A stretch of 64,000 bases of DNA, from contig CAJMOF010000010.1 in NCBI GenBank assembly GCA_905215065.1, forward strand, positions 35,722 through 99,721, in the 5' to 3' direction. This document shows positions 40,234-49,012 of the stretch, piece by piece. Each line of letters opens with the position of its first letter. Position 1 is the stretch's first letter. The translations under genes and the position numbers were made by a program. The notes beneath the pieces are model-generated. The model was not told where the DNA came from and made no database searches. It saw nothing but the letters and a program-made list of their open reading frames with translations. The stretch is from an uncultured bacterium. Lineage in GTDB: Bacteria; Actinomycetota; Coriobacteriia; Coriobacteriales; Coriobacteriaceae.

Positions 40234-42132
40234 TTAATCCAGCTCTTTTAAGCCATGCGCGAGCTGCCAGTATTCGCCGTGCTGAGCGAGCAGCTCTTCG
40301 TGCGTGCCGCGCTCGATGATGCGGCCGTGTTCAAGGACCATGATGGCATCGGCGTCGCGGACGGTGGACAGGCGGTGCGCGATCATAAACGTGGTGCGTC
40401 CGCGCATGATGCGGTCCATACCGCGCTCGATGAGCTTTTCGGTGCGCGTGTCGATAGAGCTCGTGGCCTCGTCCAAGATGAGCACCGGCGGGTCGGCGAC
40501 GGCCACGCGCGCGATGGCTAGCAGCTGGCGCTGGCCCTGCGACAGGTTGGCGCCGTCGGCCGTGACCGGTGTGTCGTAGCCTCTAGGCAGGCGGCGGATA
40601 AACGAATCCGCGCAGGCGGCCTCGGCGGCGGCGCGCACCTCCTCGTCGGTCGCGTCGAGCTTGCCAAAGCGGATGTTCTGCGCGATGGTGCCGCTAAACA
40701 AGTGCGTATCTTGCAGCACAATGCCGAGCGACCCGCGCAGGCTGGCCTTGGCAATGTGCTTGACGTCGATGCCGTCGTACGTGATCTCGCCGTCATCGAC
40801 CTCGTAGAAGCGGTTGATGAGGTTGGTGATGGTCGTCTTTCCGGCGCCCGTCGAGCCCACAAACGCGATCTTTTGCCCCGGCTTGGCAAACAGGTTGAGG
40901 TCCGTGAGCACACGGGTGCCCGGCACGTAGGAAAAGTCCACGGCATGGAAGCGCACGTCGCCGGCAAGCGGGACCAAGCCGCACGTGAGCTCGGTACCGT
41001 CGGCAGCCACCGCACGGCCCGACTCATCAACGGCAGCCACATCATGCAAGTGCCCGTACGCGCCCACGCCCTGGCCCTCGGGAATCTTCCACGCCCACGC
41101 GGCGTCGCCCGTCTGCACCAGCTCCACGCAGCCCTCGTCTACCTCGGGCTTAAGGTCCATGGCGGCAAATAGGCGCTCGGCACCGGCCAGCGCGTTGAGC
41201 AAAAAGTTGCCCAGCTGCGTGAACTGGTTGATGGGCATGGCGGCCTGACGCACAAAGACCAGGTAACTTGCAAGCGCGCCCACGTCGGCGAGCCCCTTGA
41301 TGCAGAGCATGCCGCCCGCCACGGCGACGATGGCGTAGTTGGCATAGCCGATCACCACGGTCATGGGCACCATCGAGTTGGCGTAGGCTTGCGCGGCGCC
41401 ACCGGTGCGGCGCAGTTCTTGGTTGCGCACGTCAAAACCAGCCACGTTGGCCTGTTCGTGATTAAAGACCTTGATGACCTTTTGGCCCGAGACCATCTCT
41501 TCGATATATCCGTCCAAATCGCCCAGCGACGCCTGCTGAGCGGCAAAAAAGCGCTTGGAACGCATGCCCGAGTAGCGCGCGTACAGCACAATGGCCGCGT
41601 CGCACACGAGCGTGATAATCGTGAGCTGCCAGTTGAGGATGATGAGCATAGCCGTGGTGCCGACCATTTGGATGCTCGCCTGAATCACGTTGGCAAAGCT
41701 GTTGTTGAGCGCCTCGGAGACGGTGTCGACGTCGTTGGTAAAGAAGCTCATGATGTCGCCCGAGCGCGTGCTGTCAAAATAACTGAGCGGCAGCGTCTGG
41801 ATGTGCGCGAACAGGTCGCGGCGGATATCGGATACCACGCGCTGGGCCGCGCGCACCATAATCTGTGAGTAGCCCAGAGCCGAGAGCACGCCCGCGGCGT
41901 AGATGATCGCCGTCAGGATGACCTGCTTGGCGAGCAGCTCCTCCCCGCCCGTGGCCAAACCGTTAACGATAGGGCGCACCATGTAGGTGCCGGCGAGGCT
42001 CGCGATGGCGGCGACGGAGGCGAGCACGCCCACCGCGAGCAACGAGAACTTGGCATGCCCCATGTAGGAGAGCAAGCGACGCACAGTGCGCTTGAGGTCG
42101 GCAGGGCGTGCTTGGGCTGCGGTCTTAGGCAT
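40234..42132 (-). CDS. ABC exporter, fused permease/ATPase with consensus ATP site
   Basis: A 632-residue half transporter: a six-helix membrane domain (residues ~25-330), an inserted ~50-residue loop before the ATPase, then Walker A GSTGAGKTTI, signature LSQGQRQLLAIARV and Walker B VLILDEATSSID with the catalytic glutamate. With the preceding gene it forms a heterodimeric exporter in which this subunit supplies the active site glutamate. ATG 42132 overlaps the upstream gene's end by eight bases and has GGGGTGAGCG upstream. The pair is divergent from a MATE pump; the substrate is probably a drug-like or lipid-like molecule, but that is not shown by the sequence. Confidence 0.93.
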   Translation of the reverse strand: MPKTAAQARPADLKRTVRRLLSYMGHAKFSLLAVGVLASVAAIASLAGTYMVRPIVNGLATGGEELLAKQVILTAIIYAAGVLSALGYSQIMVRAAQRVVSDIRRDLFAHIQTLPLSYFDSTRSGDIMSFFTNDVDTVSEALNNSFANVIQASIQMVGTTAMLIILNWQLTIITLVCDAAIVLYARYSGMRSKRFFAAQQASLGDLDGYIEEMVSGQKVIKVFNHEQANVAGFDVRNQELRRTGGAAQAYANSMVPMTVVIGYANYAIVAVAGGMLCIKGLADVGALASYLVFVRQAAMPINQFTQLGNFLLNALAGAERLFAAMDLKPEVDEGCVELVQTGDAAWAWKIPEGQGVGAYGHLHDVAAVDESGRAVAADGTELTCGLVPLAGDVRFHAVDFSYVPGTRVLTDLNLFAKPGQKIAFVGSTGAGKTTITNLINRFYEVDDGEITYDGIDVKHIAKASLRGSLGIVLQDTHLFSGTIAQNIRFGKLDATDEEVRAAAEAACADSFIRRLPRGYDTPVTADGANLSQGQRQLLAIARVAVADPPVLILDEATSSIDTRTEKLIERGMDRIMRGRTTFMIAHRLSTVRDADAIMVLEHGRIIERGTHEELLAQHGEYWQLAHGLKELD

Positions 42133-43954
42133 GGCGCTCACCCCCTTCCAAGGGCGATTCGCTGGGGACGGAGGAAAACTGATCGTTCGCGCAGCGATCG
42201 TCGCAGCCGTCGCCGGTGTCTGCGTTCCCAGCGAACTCCATCTGCGAGGCATAAATCTCCTGGTAGATGTTGTCGCCCGCCAGCAGCTCCTCATGCGTGC
42301 CCACGCCGTGGACACGGCCGTCGTCCAACACAATAATGCGGGCGGCATCCATGACGCTCGCAATGCGCTGCGCAATGACAATCACCGTCGTGTTGGGAAT
42401 CTGAGCGATATGCTCGCGGATCTTGGCGTCGGTCGCCATATCGACCGCGCTGGTCGAATCGTCAAAGATGAGCACACGCGGATGCTTGAGCAATGTACGC
42501 GCGATGCACAGGCGCTGCTTCTGCCCGCCCGAGACACCGGCACCGCCCGGGCCCAGATAGCCGTCAAGGCCGCCGATGCGATCCAGGAACTCGTCCACGC
42601 ATGCCGCCCGGCAGGCACGCAGGAGCTCCTCGTCGGTGGCATCGGGCGCGCCCCACTGCAGATTCTCGCGCACGGTGCCCGTGAACAGCACGTTCTTTTG
42701 CAGCACGATACCCACGGCGTCGCGCAGGGCAACCAGGTCGTAATCGCGCACATCGCGCCCGCCCACGAGTACGGCGCCTTCGGTGGCGTCGTACAGGCGC
42801 GCGATTAGCTGCACAAGCGAACTCTTGCCCGAGCCCGTGCCGCCGAGCACGCCCACCGTGGAGCCCGCCTCAATGCAAAGGTCAATATGCTCGAGCACAT
42901 CCTCGGCAGCATCCGCGCGGTACTTAAACGACACGTCGCGAAACTCGATGCTTCCGTCGGCCACTTCGCGCACGGCAGCGGCAGCGTCGGGCGCTTGGAT
43001 AAGCGAACGTTCGTCGAGCACCCGCGAGATGCGCTCCACGCTGGCAAGTGCGCGTGTGAGCAGCAAAAACACGTTGGAAATCATCATGAGCGAGTTCATG
43101 ATCAGCAGCACGTAGCTCATAAAGCCCGTGAGCGAGCCCACGCCGAGCTCGCCGGCAAGAATCATGCGCCCGCCGATCCACAGAATGGAAAGCGCCGCCA
43201 CGTACATCGACAGCTGAAACACCGGCAGGTTGAGCACAGCGTTGCCAAAGGTCTTCGTCGCGGTGCGCGCAAGCTCGGTATTGACGGCATCGAACTTGGC
43301 CTCCTCGTGCTCGGCGCGCACGTACGCCTTGACGGCGCGCACGGCGGTGAGGTCCTCCTGCACCACGCCGTTGAGATGGTCCATCGAGGTCTGCAGCTGG
43401 CGGTAGAGCGGACTGACACGGTAGGTAATAACGCCCAGCACGATCGCCAGCACCGGCAGAATAATTGCGAATACCGTAGCGAGTGGACGCGACAGCACCA
43501 GCGCATAGGCCAAGCCGACGATAAGCGTCACGGGGCCGCGCACCATGGGGCGAAAGCCATTGCCGATAGCGTTTTGAATCACGGTGATGTCGGTGGTCAT
43601 GCGCGTGACGAGCGAGCTGGCGTCGTAGTTGTCCAGATTGCCAAAAGCGAGCGTCTGGATCTTGCGATACTCCGCCTCGCGTAGGTTAGCGCCCAGCCCC
43701 GAGGCAACGCGGGCGGACGTGCGCGCATAGCCTAAGCCAAGTACCAGCGAACATGCGGCGCATGCCAACATATACGTGCCCTGCAACAGCATGTAGTTGA
43801 TGTCGCCCGCGGGCACGCCCACGTCGATGATATTTGCCATGATGACCGGGATAAACAGCTCGAGCGCCGTTTCGGCCGTCACAAAGAGCACGCCGAGTAT
43901 GGCATCGCGGCGGTATGCCCCCAGATAGGAAAACAGAATCTTGAGATTGCGCAC
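42125..43954 (-). CDS. ABC exporter, fused permease/ATPase with degenerate ATP site
   Basis: First gene of the ABC pair, 609 residues. It has an exporter membrane domain, Walker A GGTGSGKSSL, signature VSGGQKQRLCIARTL, but Walker B VLIFDDSTSAVD, where Asp replaces the catalytic Glu. That is the usual degenerate site of heterodimeric exporters such as TM287/288 and BmrCD. It starts with GTG at 43954, behind GGGGGATG, and shares its control region with the divergent MATE gene. Confidence 0.93.
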   Translation of the reverse strand: MRNLKILFSYLGAYRRDAILGVLFVTAETALELFIPVIMANIIDVGVPAGDINYMLLQGTYMLACAACSLVLGLGYARTSARVASGLGANLREAEYRKIQTLAFGNLDNYDASSLVTRMTTDITVIQNAIGNGFRPMVRGPVTLIVGLAYALVLSRPLATVFAIILPVLAIVLGVITYRVSPLYRQLQTSMDHLNGVVQEDLTAVRAVKAYVRAEHEEAKFDAVNTELARTATKTFGNAVLNLPVFQLSMYVAALSILWIGGRMILAGELGVGSLTGFMSYVLLIMNSLMMISNVFLLLTRALASVERISRVLDERSLIQAPDAAAAVREVADGSIEFRDVSFKYRADAAEDVLEHIDLCIEAGSTVGVLGGTGSGKSSLVQLIARLYDATEGAVLVGGRDVRDYDLVALRDAVGIVLQKNVLFTGTVRENLQWGAPDATDEELLRACRAACVDEFLDRIGGLDGYLGPGGAGVSGGQKQRLCIARTLLKHPRVLIFDDSTSAVDMATDAKIREHIAQIPNTTVIVIAQRIASVMDAARIIVLDDGRVHGVGTHEELLAGDNIYQEIYASQMEFAGNADTGDGCDDRCANDQFSSVPSESPLEGGERHA

Positions 43955-44143
43955 GCAGGTTCATCCCCCATCAAACGTTGTTCGCAAACCCACGTATTAT
44001 GGCGCGCCGTGCGGCGGTGTCAAGTGTTCCGAAATCGATTTCTGCAAGGCTAGTGCAGGCGCTAAGCTCGCAAGGTGCATCTCTGTATTCAATTGGAAAT
44101 GAACGCGAGCGCGACTTTTTTCGCCCCGCTGCCAACATAAACC

Positions 44144-44174
44144 TTGACTCTACAATCGTTGTAGGGTTTTCACT
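44144..44174 (+). promoter_or_regulatory. MerR-type promoter/operator for the MATE-MerR unit
   Basis: TTGACT (44144-44149), then the dyad CTACAATCGTTGTAG (44150-44164) centred in a 19-base spacer before a weak TTCACT. A long spacer holding a dyad is the hallmark of promoters activated by MerR-family proteins. The MATE ATG is 40 bases downstream. Confidence 0.65.
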
Positions 44175-44214
44175 ACACTGGTAGCAAAACGAACCCAGCC
44201 AGAAAGCCCCGCCC

Positions 44215-45561
44215 ATGGAACACGACCTCACACGCGGCAATGTCCTCAAGACCATCGCGGTCTTTGCCCTGCCCTATATGCTCTCGTACTTTTTGCAGAT
44301 GCTCTACGGCATGGCCGACCTGTACATGATGGGGCAGTTTAGCGGCGCCGCCGGCATCACCGCCGTGGGCAATGGCGCGCAGACGCTCTATATCATTACC
44401 GTAACGCTCGTGGGCCTGGCCATGGGAACGACGGTCATCGTCGGCCACGCCGTGGGCTCGCGCCGGTTTGACCGAGCCGAGACCGCCATCGGCAACACCA
44501 TCACGCTCTTTATGGGTGTCTCGGTGGTGCTGGCCGCTGTCCTGCTCGCACTGTGTCCGCAGATTGTGGCGCTCATTGGCACTCCCGCCGAAGCCGTCGA
44601 AGGCACTGCCGCCTACCTGCGCATCTGCTTTGTCGGCATTCCCTTTATCGCCGCATACAACATCCTCTCGGCCATCTTTCGCGGGCTGGGCGATTCGCGC
44701 TCGCCCATGTACGTGATTGGCGTGGCGTGCATCATCAACATCGCGCTCGACTTTCTGTTTATCGGCCACATGGGGCTCGGCCCCGTAGGCGCCGCACTCG
44801 GCACGGTGACCGCCCAGACAGCCAGCGTTGCCCTCGCGCTCGTGTGGCTCAAGAGCCGCCGCACGAACATCCACGTTAAGCGTAGCGACCTGCGCCCCCA
44901 GCCCGAGGTGCTCGGCAGCATTCTTAAGATCGGTGTGCCCGTGGCCGTGCAGGACGGCTGCATCCAGGTGGCGTTTATGTTCATCACCGTCATCGCCAAC
45001 CACCGCGGTCTGGTCGACGCCGCCGCCGTAGGCTTGGTCGAAAAGATGATCAGCTTTTTGTTTATCGTGCCGAGTTCCATGGGCGCTACCGTCAGCGCGC
45101 TCACGGCGCAAAACGCCGGCGCGGGCAAGGGTGACCGCGCGCGTCAGGTACTCAAGGACGCCATGACCATCTCGGCGGTGTACGGCTGCCTGATCACGGT
45201 GCTGATGTGGCTGGTGGCGCCGGCGTTTATCGGCTTTTTTGCCAAGGACGCTGCAGTAGTCGCCGCCGGTACCGGCTATATGCGCAGCTATATTTTCGAC
45301 GCGATTTTTGCCGGCATCCACATTTGCTTTAGCGGCTTTTTCGCCGCATACGGCAAGAGCTACATCGGCTTTGCGCACAACGTGCTGGCCGTGGCCCTCA
45401 TTCGCGTGCCCGGCGCTTGGCTGCTGTCGAACGCCTATTCCGACACGCTGTTCCCCATGGGTATCGCCTCGCCGTGCGGGTCGATTCTGTCGGCGGTCAT
45501 CTGCGTGATTGCATTTACCGTGCTCAACCGCCGCGGAACTTTTGACAAGCTGGTGGCGTAG
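44215..45561 (+). CDS. MATE-family multidrug efflux transporter
   Basis: A 448-residue inner-membrane antiporter with twelve hydrophobic helices in two homologous halves. The family's opening (GNVLKTIAVFALPYMLSYFLQMLYGMADLYMMGQF) is clear, as is the matching second-half segment (LGSILKIGVPVAVQDGCIQVAFMFI). It likely exports cationic drugs using Na+ or H+. The ribosome site is weak (AGAAAG). It is followed after 55 bases by a MerR/BmrR-type regulator on the same strand, and preceded by a MerR-type promoter, so the two probably form a drug-induced operon. Confidence 0.93.
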   Translation: MEHDLTRGNVLKTIAVFALPYMLSYFLQMLYGMADLYMMGQFSGAAGITAVGNGAQTLYIITVTLVGLAMGTTVIVGHAVGSRRFDRAETAIGNTITLFMGVSVVLAAVLLALCPQIVALIGTPAEAVEGTAAYLRICFVGIPFIAAYNILSAIFRGLGDSRSPMYVIGVACIINIALDFLFIGHMGLGPVGAALGTVTAQTASVALALVWLKSRRTNIHVKRSDLRPQPEVLGSILKIGVPVAVQDGCIQVAFMFITVIANHRGLVDAAAVGLVEKMISFLFIVPSSMGATVSALTAQNAGAGKGDRARQVLKDAMTISAVYGCLITVLMWLVAPAFIGFFAKDAAVVAAGTGYMRSYIFDAIFAGIHICFSGFFAAYGKSYIGFAHNVLAVALIRVPGAWLLSNAYSDTLFPMGIASPCGSILSAVICVIAFTVLNRRGTFDKLVA

Positions 45562-45616
45562 CGAGGCGACGCATGCCTAGCACCTCTCCCCTGTTTTTAC
45601 CGAAAGGAGTGGTCCT

Positions 45617-46465
45617 GTGACCGACATGCCAAGCGAACACACCGAGGGCCTGCTCCGCATTGGCGAGGTGGCGCGCCTGCTCAATTTGAGCGTGGGCACA
45701 CTGCGCCATTACGAACAGATGGGGCTGTTGGAGCCGGCATATGTCGATCCGGCAAGTGGGTACCGCTACTACGGATCGCGGCAGCTCTCCACCCTCAACA
45801 CCATCGGCAACCTGCGCGTTCTCGACTTGCCGTTGACGCAGATTCGCGAGTTTGTCACTACGCGCGATATGGATTTGATACAACGGCAACTGACCAAGCA
45901 ACAGGAGTTAATTGAGCACAGGCGACGTGAGTTGGAGCGCATGTCGCGCAAGATTGACCAGCGGCTTGCCTTGCTTCACGGCGCTTTGAATGCTGATCTC
46001 GACACCATTAGCGAAATCGAGGAACCCGAACTTCGCTGCGCCGCGCTGCACGAGCGCGTCAATCCCACCGACGCCTATTCGCTGGGATGGCATATCCGCC
46101 AGCTTCAGCAGGGACAGCACGAAACCTTTGCCTATCTTGGCAATCTAGGTGTGGGCATCGCGCCCGAACGCCTGGCCGCCGGCGACTTTGATGGCTACGA
46201 CGAGGTCTTTCTGCTGCTCGACGACACCGACGACTACCTGGGTGAAATCGAGACGCGGCCTGCCGCGCACTGCCTGACCATAAGTTTCCGTGGCACGCAC
46301 GGACAAGCAGCCCCGCGCTACGAGCGGCTGCTCGGCTACATGCACGAACACAACCTGACGCCCGCCGGCCCCTCGCGCGAGATCGCCCTCATCGACGATA
46401 TCATCAGCGACGACCCGACAACCTACGTAACGCAGATCACGGTGCCGGTTGCCCCAGCAAAGTAA
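45617..46465 (+). CDS. MerR-family regulator with GyrI-like ligand domain (BmrR type)
   Basis: A drug-sensing activator. The 282-residue protein has an N-terminal winged helix (RIGEVARLLNLSVGTLRHYEQMGLLEP..YRYYGSRQLSTL), a coiled coil around residues 80-118 (LTKQQELIEHRRRELERMSRKIDQRL), and a C-terminal GyrI-like effector domain (~130-280). It starts with GTG at 45617 behind AAAGGAG. It probably activates the MATE gene and itself through the dyad at 44150-44164. A bidirectional hairpin follows its stop. Confidence 0.92.
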   Translation: MTDMPSEHTEGLLRIGEVARLLNLSVGTLRHYEQMGLLEPAYVDPASGYRYYGSRQLSTLNTIGNLRVLDLPLTQIREFVTTRDMDLIQRQLTKQQELIEHRRRELERMSRKIDQRLALLHGALNADLDTISEIEEPELRCAALHERVNPTDAYSLGWHIRQLQQGQHETFAYLGNLGVGIAPERLAAGDFDGYDEVFLLLDDTDDYLGEIETRPAAHCLTISFRGTHGQAAPRYERLLGYMHEHNLTPAGPSREIALIDDIISDDPTTYVTQITVPVAPAK

Positions 46466-46507
46466 GAACCGCCCGGAAGGCATCATGCTTCCCGGGCGGT
46501 TCTTCAA
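46464..46507. terminator. Bidirectional terminator between the MerR gene and ligA
   Basis: AAGAACCGCCCGG / CCGGGCGGTTCTT, a 13-bp stem overlapping the MerR stop codon and lying 20 bases from the convergent ligA stop. Confidence 0.85.
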
Positions 46508-46523
46508 TTAGGCTATCAATGCG

Positions 46524-48752
46524 CTAAGCCTGGGGCACCTGACCAGTCGCCAAGATCTGCTCGAGTGCGTCCTCATCCAATACAGGCACGCCCAGCTGCT
46601 CGGCCTTGGTGAGCTTGGAGCCCGCTTTGGGGCCGGCGACCAGATAGCTCGTCTTCTTGGACACGCTGCCCGAGACCTTGGCGCCGAGCACCTTGAGCGC
46701 CGCGCCTGCCTCGTCGCGGGTGCGGTTGACGAGCGTGCCGGTGAGCACGAAGGTCAGACCCGCGAGCGGTTGTGCATCGGCGAGCTCGCCCGCCACGCCC
46801 GCGTCGGCTGCGGCTTGTGCATGCGCGGCGCCCAAGTCGACCTCGAGCGACAGACCCGCCTGGCGCAAACGCTCCAGCACGGCAAGGTTTTCGGGCACGG
46901 CCAGGAACTGCTTGACGCTCGCCGCAATCTTGGGACCGATGCCCTCGCACTCGGCGATGTCCTCTTCACTCGCCAAGATGAGCTTATCAATCGACAGGAA
47001 TCGCTCGGCGATGACCTCGCCCACGCTCTTGCCCACGTGGCGGATGCCCAGGGCAAACAGCACGCGACCGAGCGGCTGGCTCTTGGACTTGTTGAGCTCG
47101 GCGATGATTTTCTCGGCCGTCTTGAGGCCCACCGGGATGGGGTCGCCCTTCTTGACGCCCTTTTTGCTGTTGGAGCTAGCGTACACGCGCCCTGTGTCCA
47201 GGCCTGCGATGTCGTCGACCGTGAGCTGGTAGAAGTCCGCGACATCGTGGATCAGGCCGGCAGCGATCATCTTGTCGACGATCTCGTCGCCCAGGCCGTC
47301 GACGTCCATGCAGCCGCGGCTTACCCAGTGAAGCAGGCGCTCCTTGAGCTGTGCGGGACAGTCGATGGACACGCAGCGGTAGGCAACCTCGCCATCCTCG
47401 TGGACCACGGTGCTACCGCACACGGGGCAGACCTCGGGCATGTGCCAGTCGACCGAATCGGCCGGGCGTTTATCGAGCACCGGACCTACGACCTCGGGAA
47501 TCACGTCGCCCGCCTTGTGCACGATGATAGTGTCGCCCTCGCGCACGTTTTTGCGACGGATCTCGTCGATGTTGTGCAGCGTGGCGCGCGCGATGGTGGA
47601 GCCGGCAACCGTCACCGGGTCGAACTCGGCGACCGGTGTGAGCACACCGGTGCGGCCCACCTGGATGCGAATCTCGCGCAGGACGGTCTGCTTTTCCTCG
47701 GGCGGGAACTTAAAGGCGATGGCCCAGCGCGGTGCGCGGGCGGTAAAGCCCAGGTCGAGCTGCTGCTGGAAGCTGTCGACCTTTACGACCACGCCGTCGA
47801 TGTCGTAGTCCAGGTCACCGCGGTGTTCGAGCGCCTGGGCACAGAACTCGTGGACCTCGGCGGGTGTGGCACAGCGAGCCACGTTAGGGTTGACGCTAAA
47901 GCCGGCGCTACGCAGCCAATCGAGGAACTCGCGCTGGCTGTGGACGTGCAGCGGATCGGTATCGGCGATGGCATAGATAAAGGTAGCGAGATCGCGGCGC
48001 GCCGTGACCTTGGGGTCCTTTTGGCGCAGGCTGCCGGCGGCAGCGTTGCGCGGGTTGGCGAAGGGGTCGCGCCCCTCGGCATCGGCCTCGTCGTTCAGGC
48101 GCACAAAGCTGCCCTTGGGCATATAGACCTCGCCACGGACCTCGATGGTGCGCTCGCGGTCGGCGCCCATGTGGGCGAGCGCCGGCTCGGACAGGTGCAT
48201 GGGCACATCCTTGATGGTACGGACGTTGAGCGACACGTCCTCGCCCGTGGTGCCATCGCCGCGTGTGGCTGCGCGTACGAAGGTGCCGTTTTGGTAGGTA
48301 AGCGCCACGCCCAGGCCGTCGATCTTAAGCTCGCAGGTATAGGTGACGCTGCCGGCACCGAGCGCATCCTCGGTGCGCTGGAGCCACGCGTCGAGTTCGT
48401 CCAGATCCATGGCATCGTCCATGGAATACATGCGCGCCATATGCGTGACCGGCGTAAACTGCTCGCTCACGTACCCGCCCACGCGCTGGGTATAGCTGTC
48501 GGGCGTCACCAGGTCGGGGTAGGTGGCCTCAATTTCCTGCAGCTCAACGAGCATCTTGTCAAAGGCGGCGTCCGTGATCTCGGGCGCATCGAGCATGTAG
48601 TAGCGATAGGCGTGGTAATCGAGCTCGTGGCGCAGCTCGGCCGCACGCGCTGCCGCCTGGGCACGGGCATCGGCCGGTACGGCGGTATCCGTGCTCGCGG
48701 GCGTTTCGGTATCGATGTCCACGCCGTCACCAAACAGGCTCGATTGCTCCAT
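46524..48752 (-). CDS. ligA: NAD-dependent DNA ligase
   Basis: Seals nicks in replication and repair. The 742-residue protein has all domains in order: a short acidic N-terminal extension, the Ia/adenylation domain with catalytic lysine in CELKIDGLGVALTY (KxDG) and NPRNAAAGSLRQ, the OB fold (VGRTGVLTPVAEFDPV), a four-cysteine zinc finger (CPVCGSTVVHEDGEVAYRCVS..CP), helix-hairpin-helix repeats, and a C-terminal BRCT domain (LAGLTFVLTGTLVN). It is a little longer than average because of the N-terminal extension and the linker before BRCT. AAGGAG precedes the ATG. Confidence 0.97.
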   Translation of the reverse strand: MEQSSLFGDGVDIDTETPASTDTAVPADARAQAAARAAELRHELDYHAYRYYMLDAPEITDAAFDKMLVELQEIEATYPDLVTPDSYTQRVGGYVSEQFTPVTHMARMYSMDDAMDLDELDAWLQRTEDALGAGSVTYTCELKIDGLGVALTYQNGTFVRAATRGDGTTGEDVSLNVRTIKDVPMHLSEPALAHMGADRERTIEVRGEVYMPKGSFVRLNDEADAEGRDPFANPRNAAAGSLRQKDPKVTARRDLATFIYAIADTDPLHVHSQREFLDWLRSAGFSVNPNVARCATPAEVHEFCAQALEHRGDLDYDIDGVVVKVDSFQQQLDLGFTARAPRWAIAFKFPPEEKQTVLREIRIQVGRTGVLTPVAEFDPVTVAGSTIARATLHNIDEIRRKNVREGDTIIVHKAGDVIPEVVGPVLDKRPADSVDWHMPEVCPVCGSTVVHEDGEVAYRCVSIDCPAQLKERLLHWVSRGCMDVDGLGDEIVDKMIAAGLIHDVADFYQLTVDDIAGLDTGRVYASSNSKKGVKKGDPIPVGLKTAEKIIAELNKSKSQPLGRVLFALGIRHVGKSVGEVIAERFLSIDKLILASEEDIAECEGIGPKIAASVKQFLAVPENLAVLERLRQAGLSLEVDLGAAHAQAAADAGVAGELADAQPLAGLTFVLTGTLVNRTRDEAGAALKVLGAKVSGSVSKKTSYLVAGPKAGSKLTKAEQLGVPVLDEDALEQILATGQVPQA

Positions 48753-48944
48753 AGCGGCACTCCTTCGCTCGATTTCAAACGGATACTAGAGTACCACCGG
48801 TCACGATGGGGCCGAATAACCCTTTCGAACCGCACCGAATCGGCAGCCGACAGACCGTGGTGGACAGTTAGTTCAGACCATTACGAGCCAGGCCTCTTGT
48901 CAGCCACAAGTGATTCGTTTTCCTCCGTCCCCAAGGGATCAATA

Positions 48945-48986
48945 AGAAAAGAGGGGGCTGTCCCGCGTTGGCGGAACAGCCCCTCT
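48945..48986 (-). terminator. Terminator after the HtrA-type protease
   Basis: AGAGGGGCTGTTCCGC pairs with GCGGGACAGCCCCCTCT (minus strand), followed by TTTTCTTATTG, 27 bases after the stop. Confidence 0.93.
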
Positions 48987-49012
48987 GGCTTCGATATGTG
49001 CGATACAGCTCG

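Noticed and set aside
44031..44042. GAAATCGATTTC palindrome resembling the KDG operator
   Set aside because: It lacks the CCG centre and flanking bases of the two strong sites and lies before unrelated efflux genes; probably chance.
44173..45378. 401-codon minus-strand open frame opposite the MATE gene
   Set aside because: The MATE protein is clearly real; the antisense translation is His/Asp-rich without any family resemblance.
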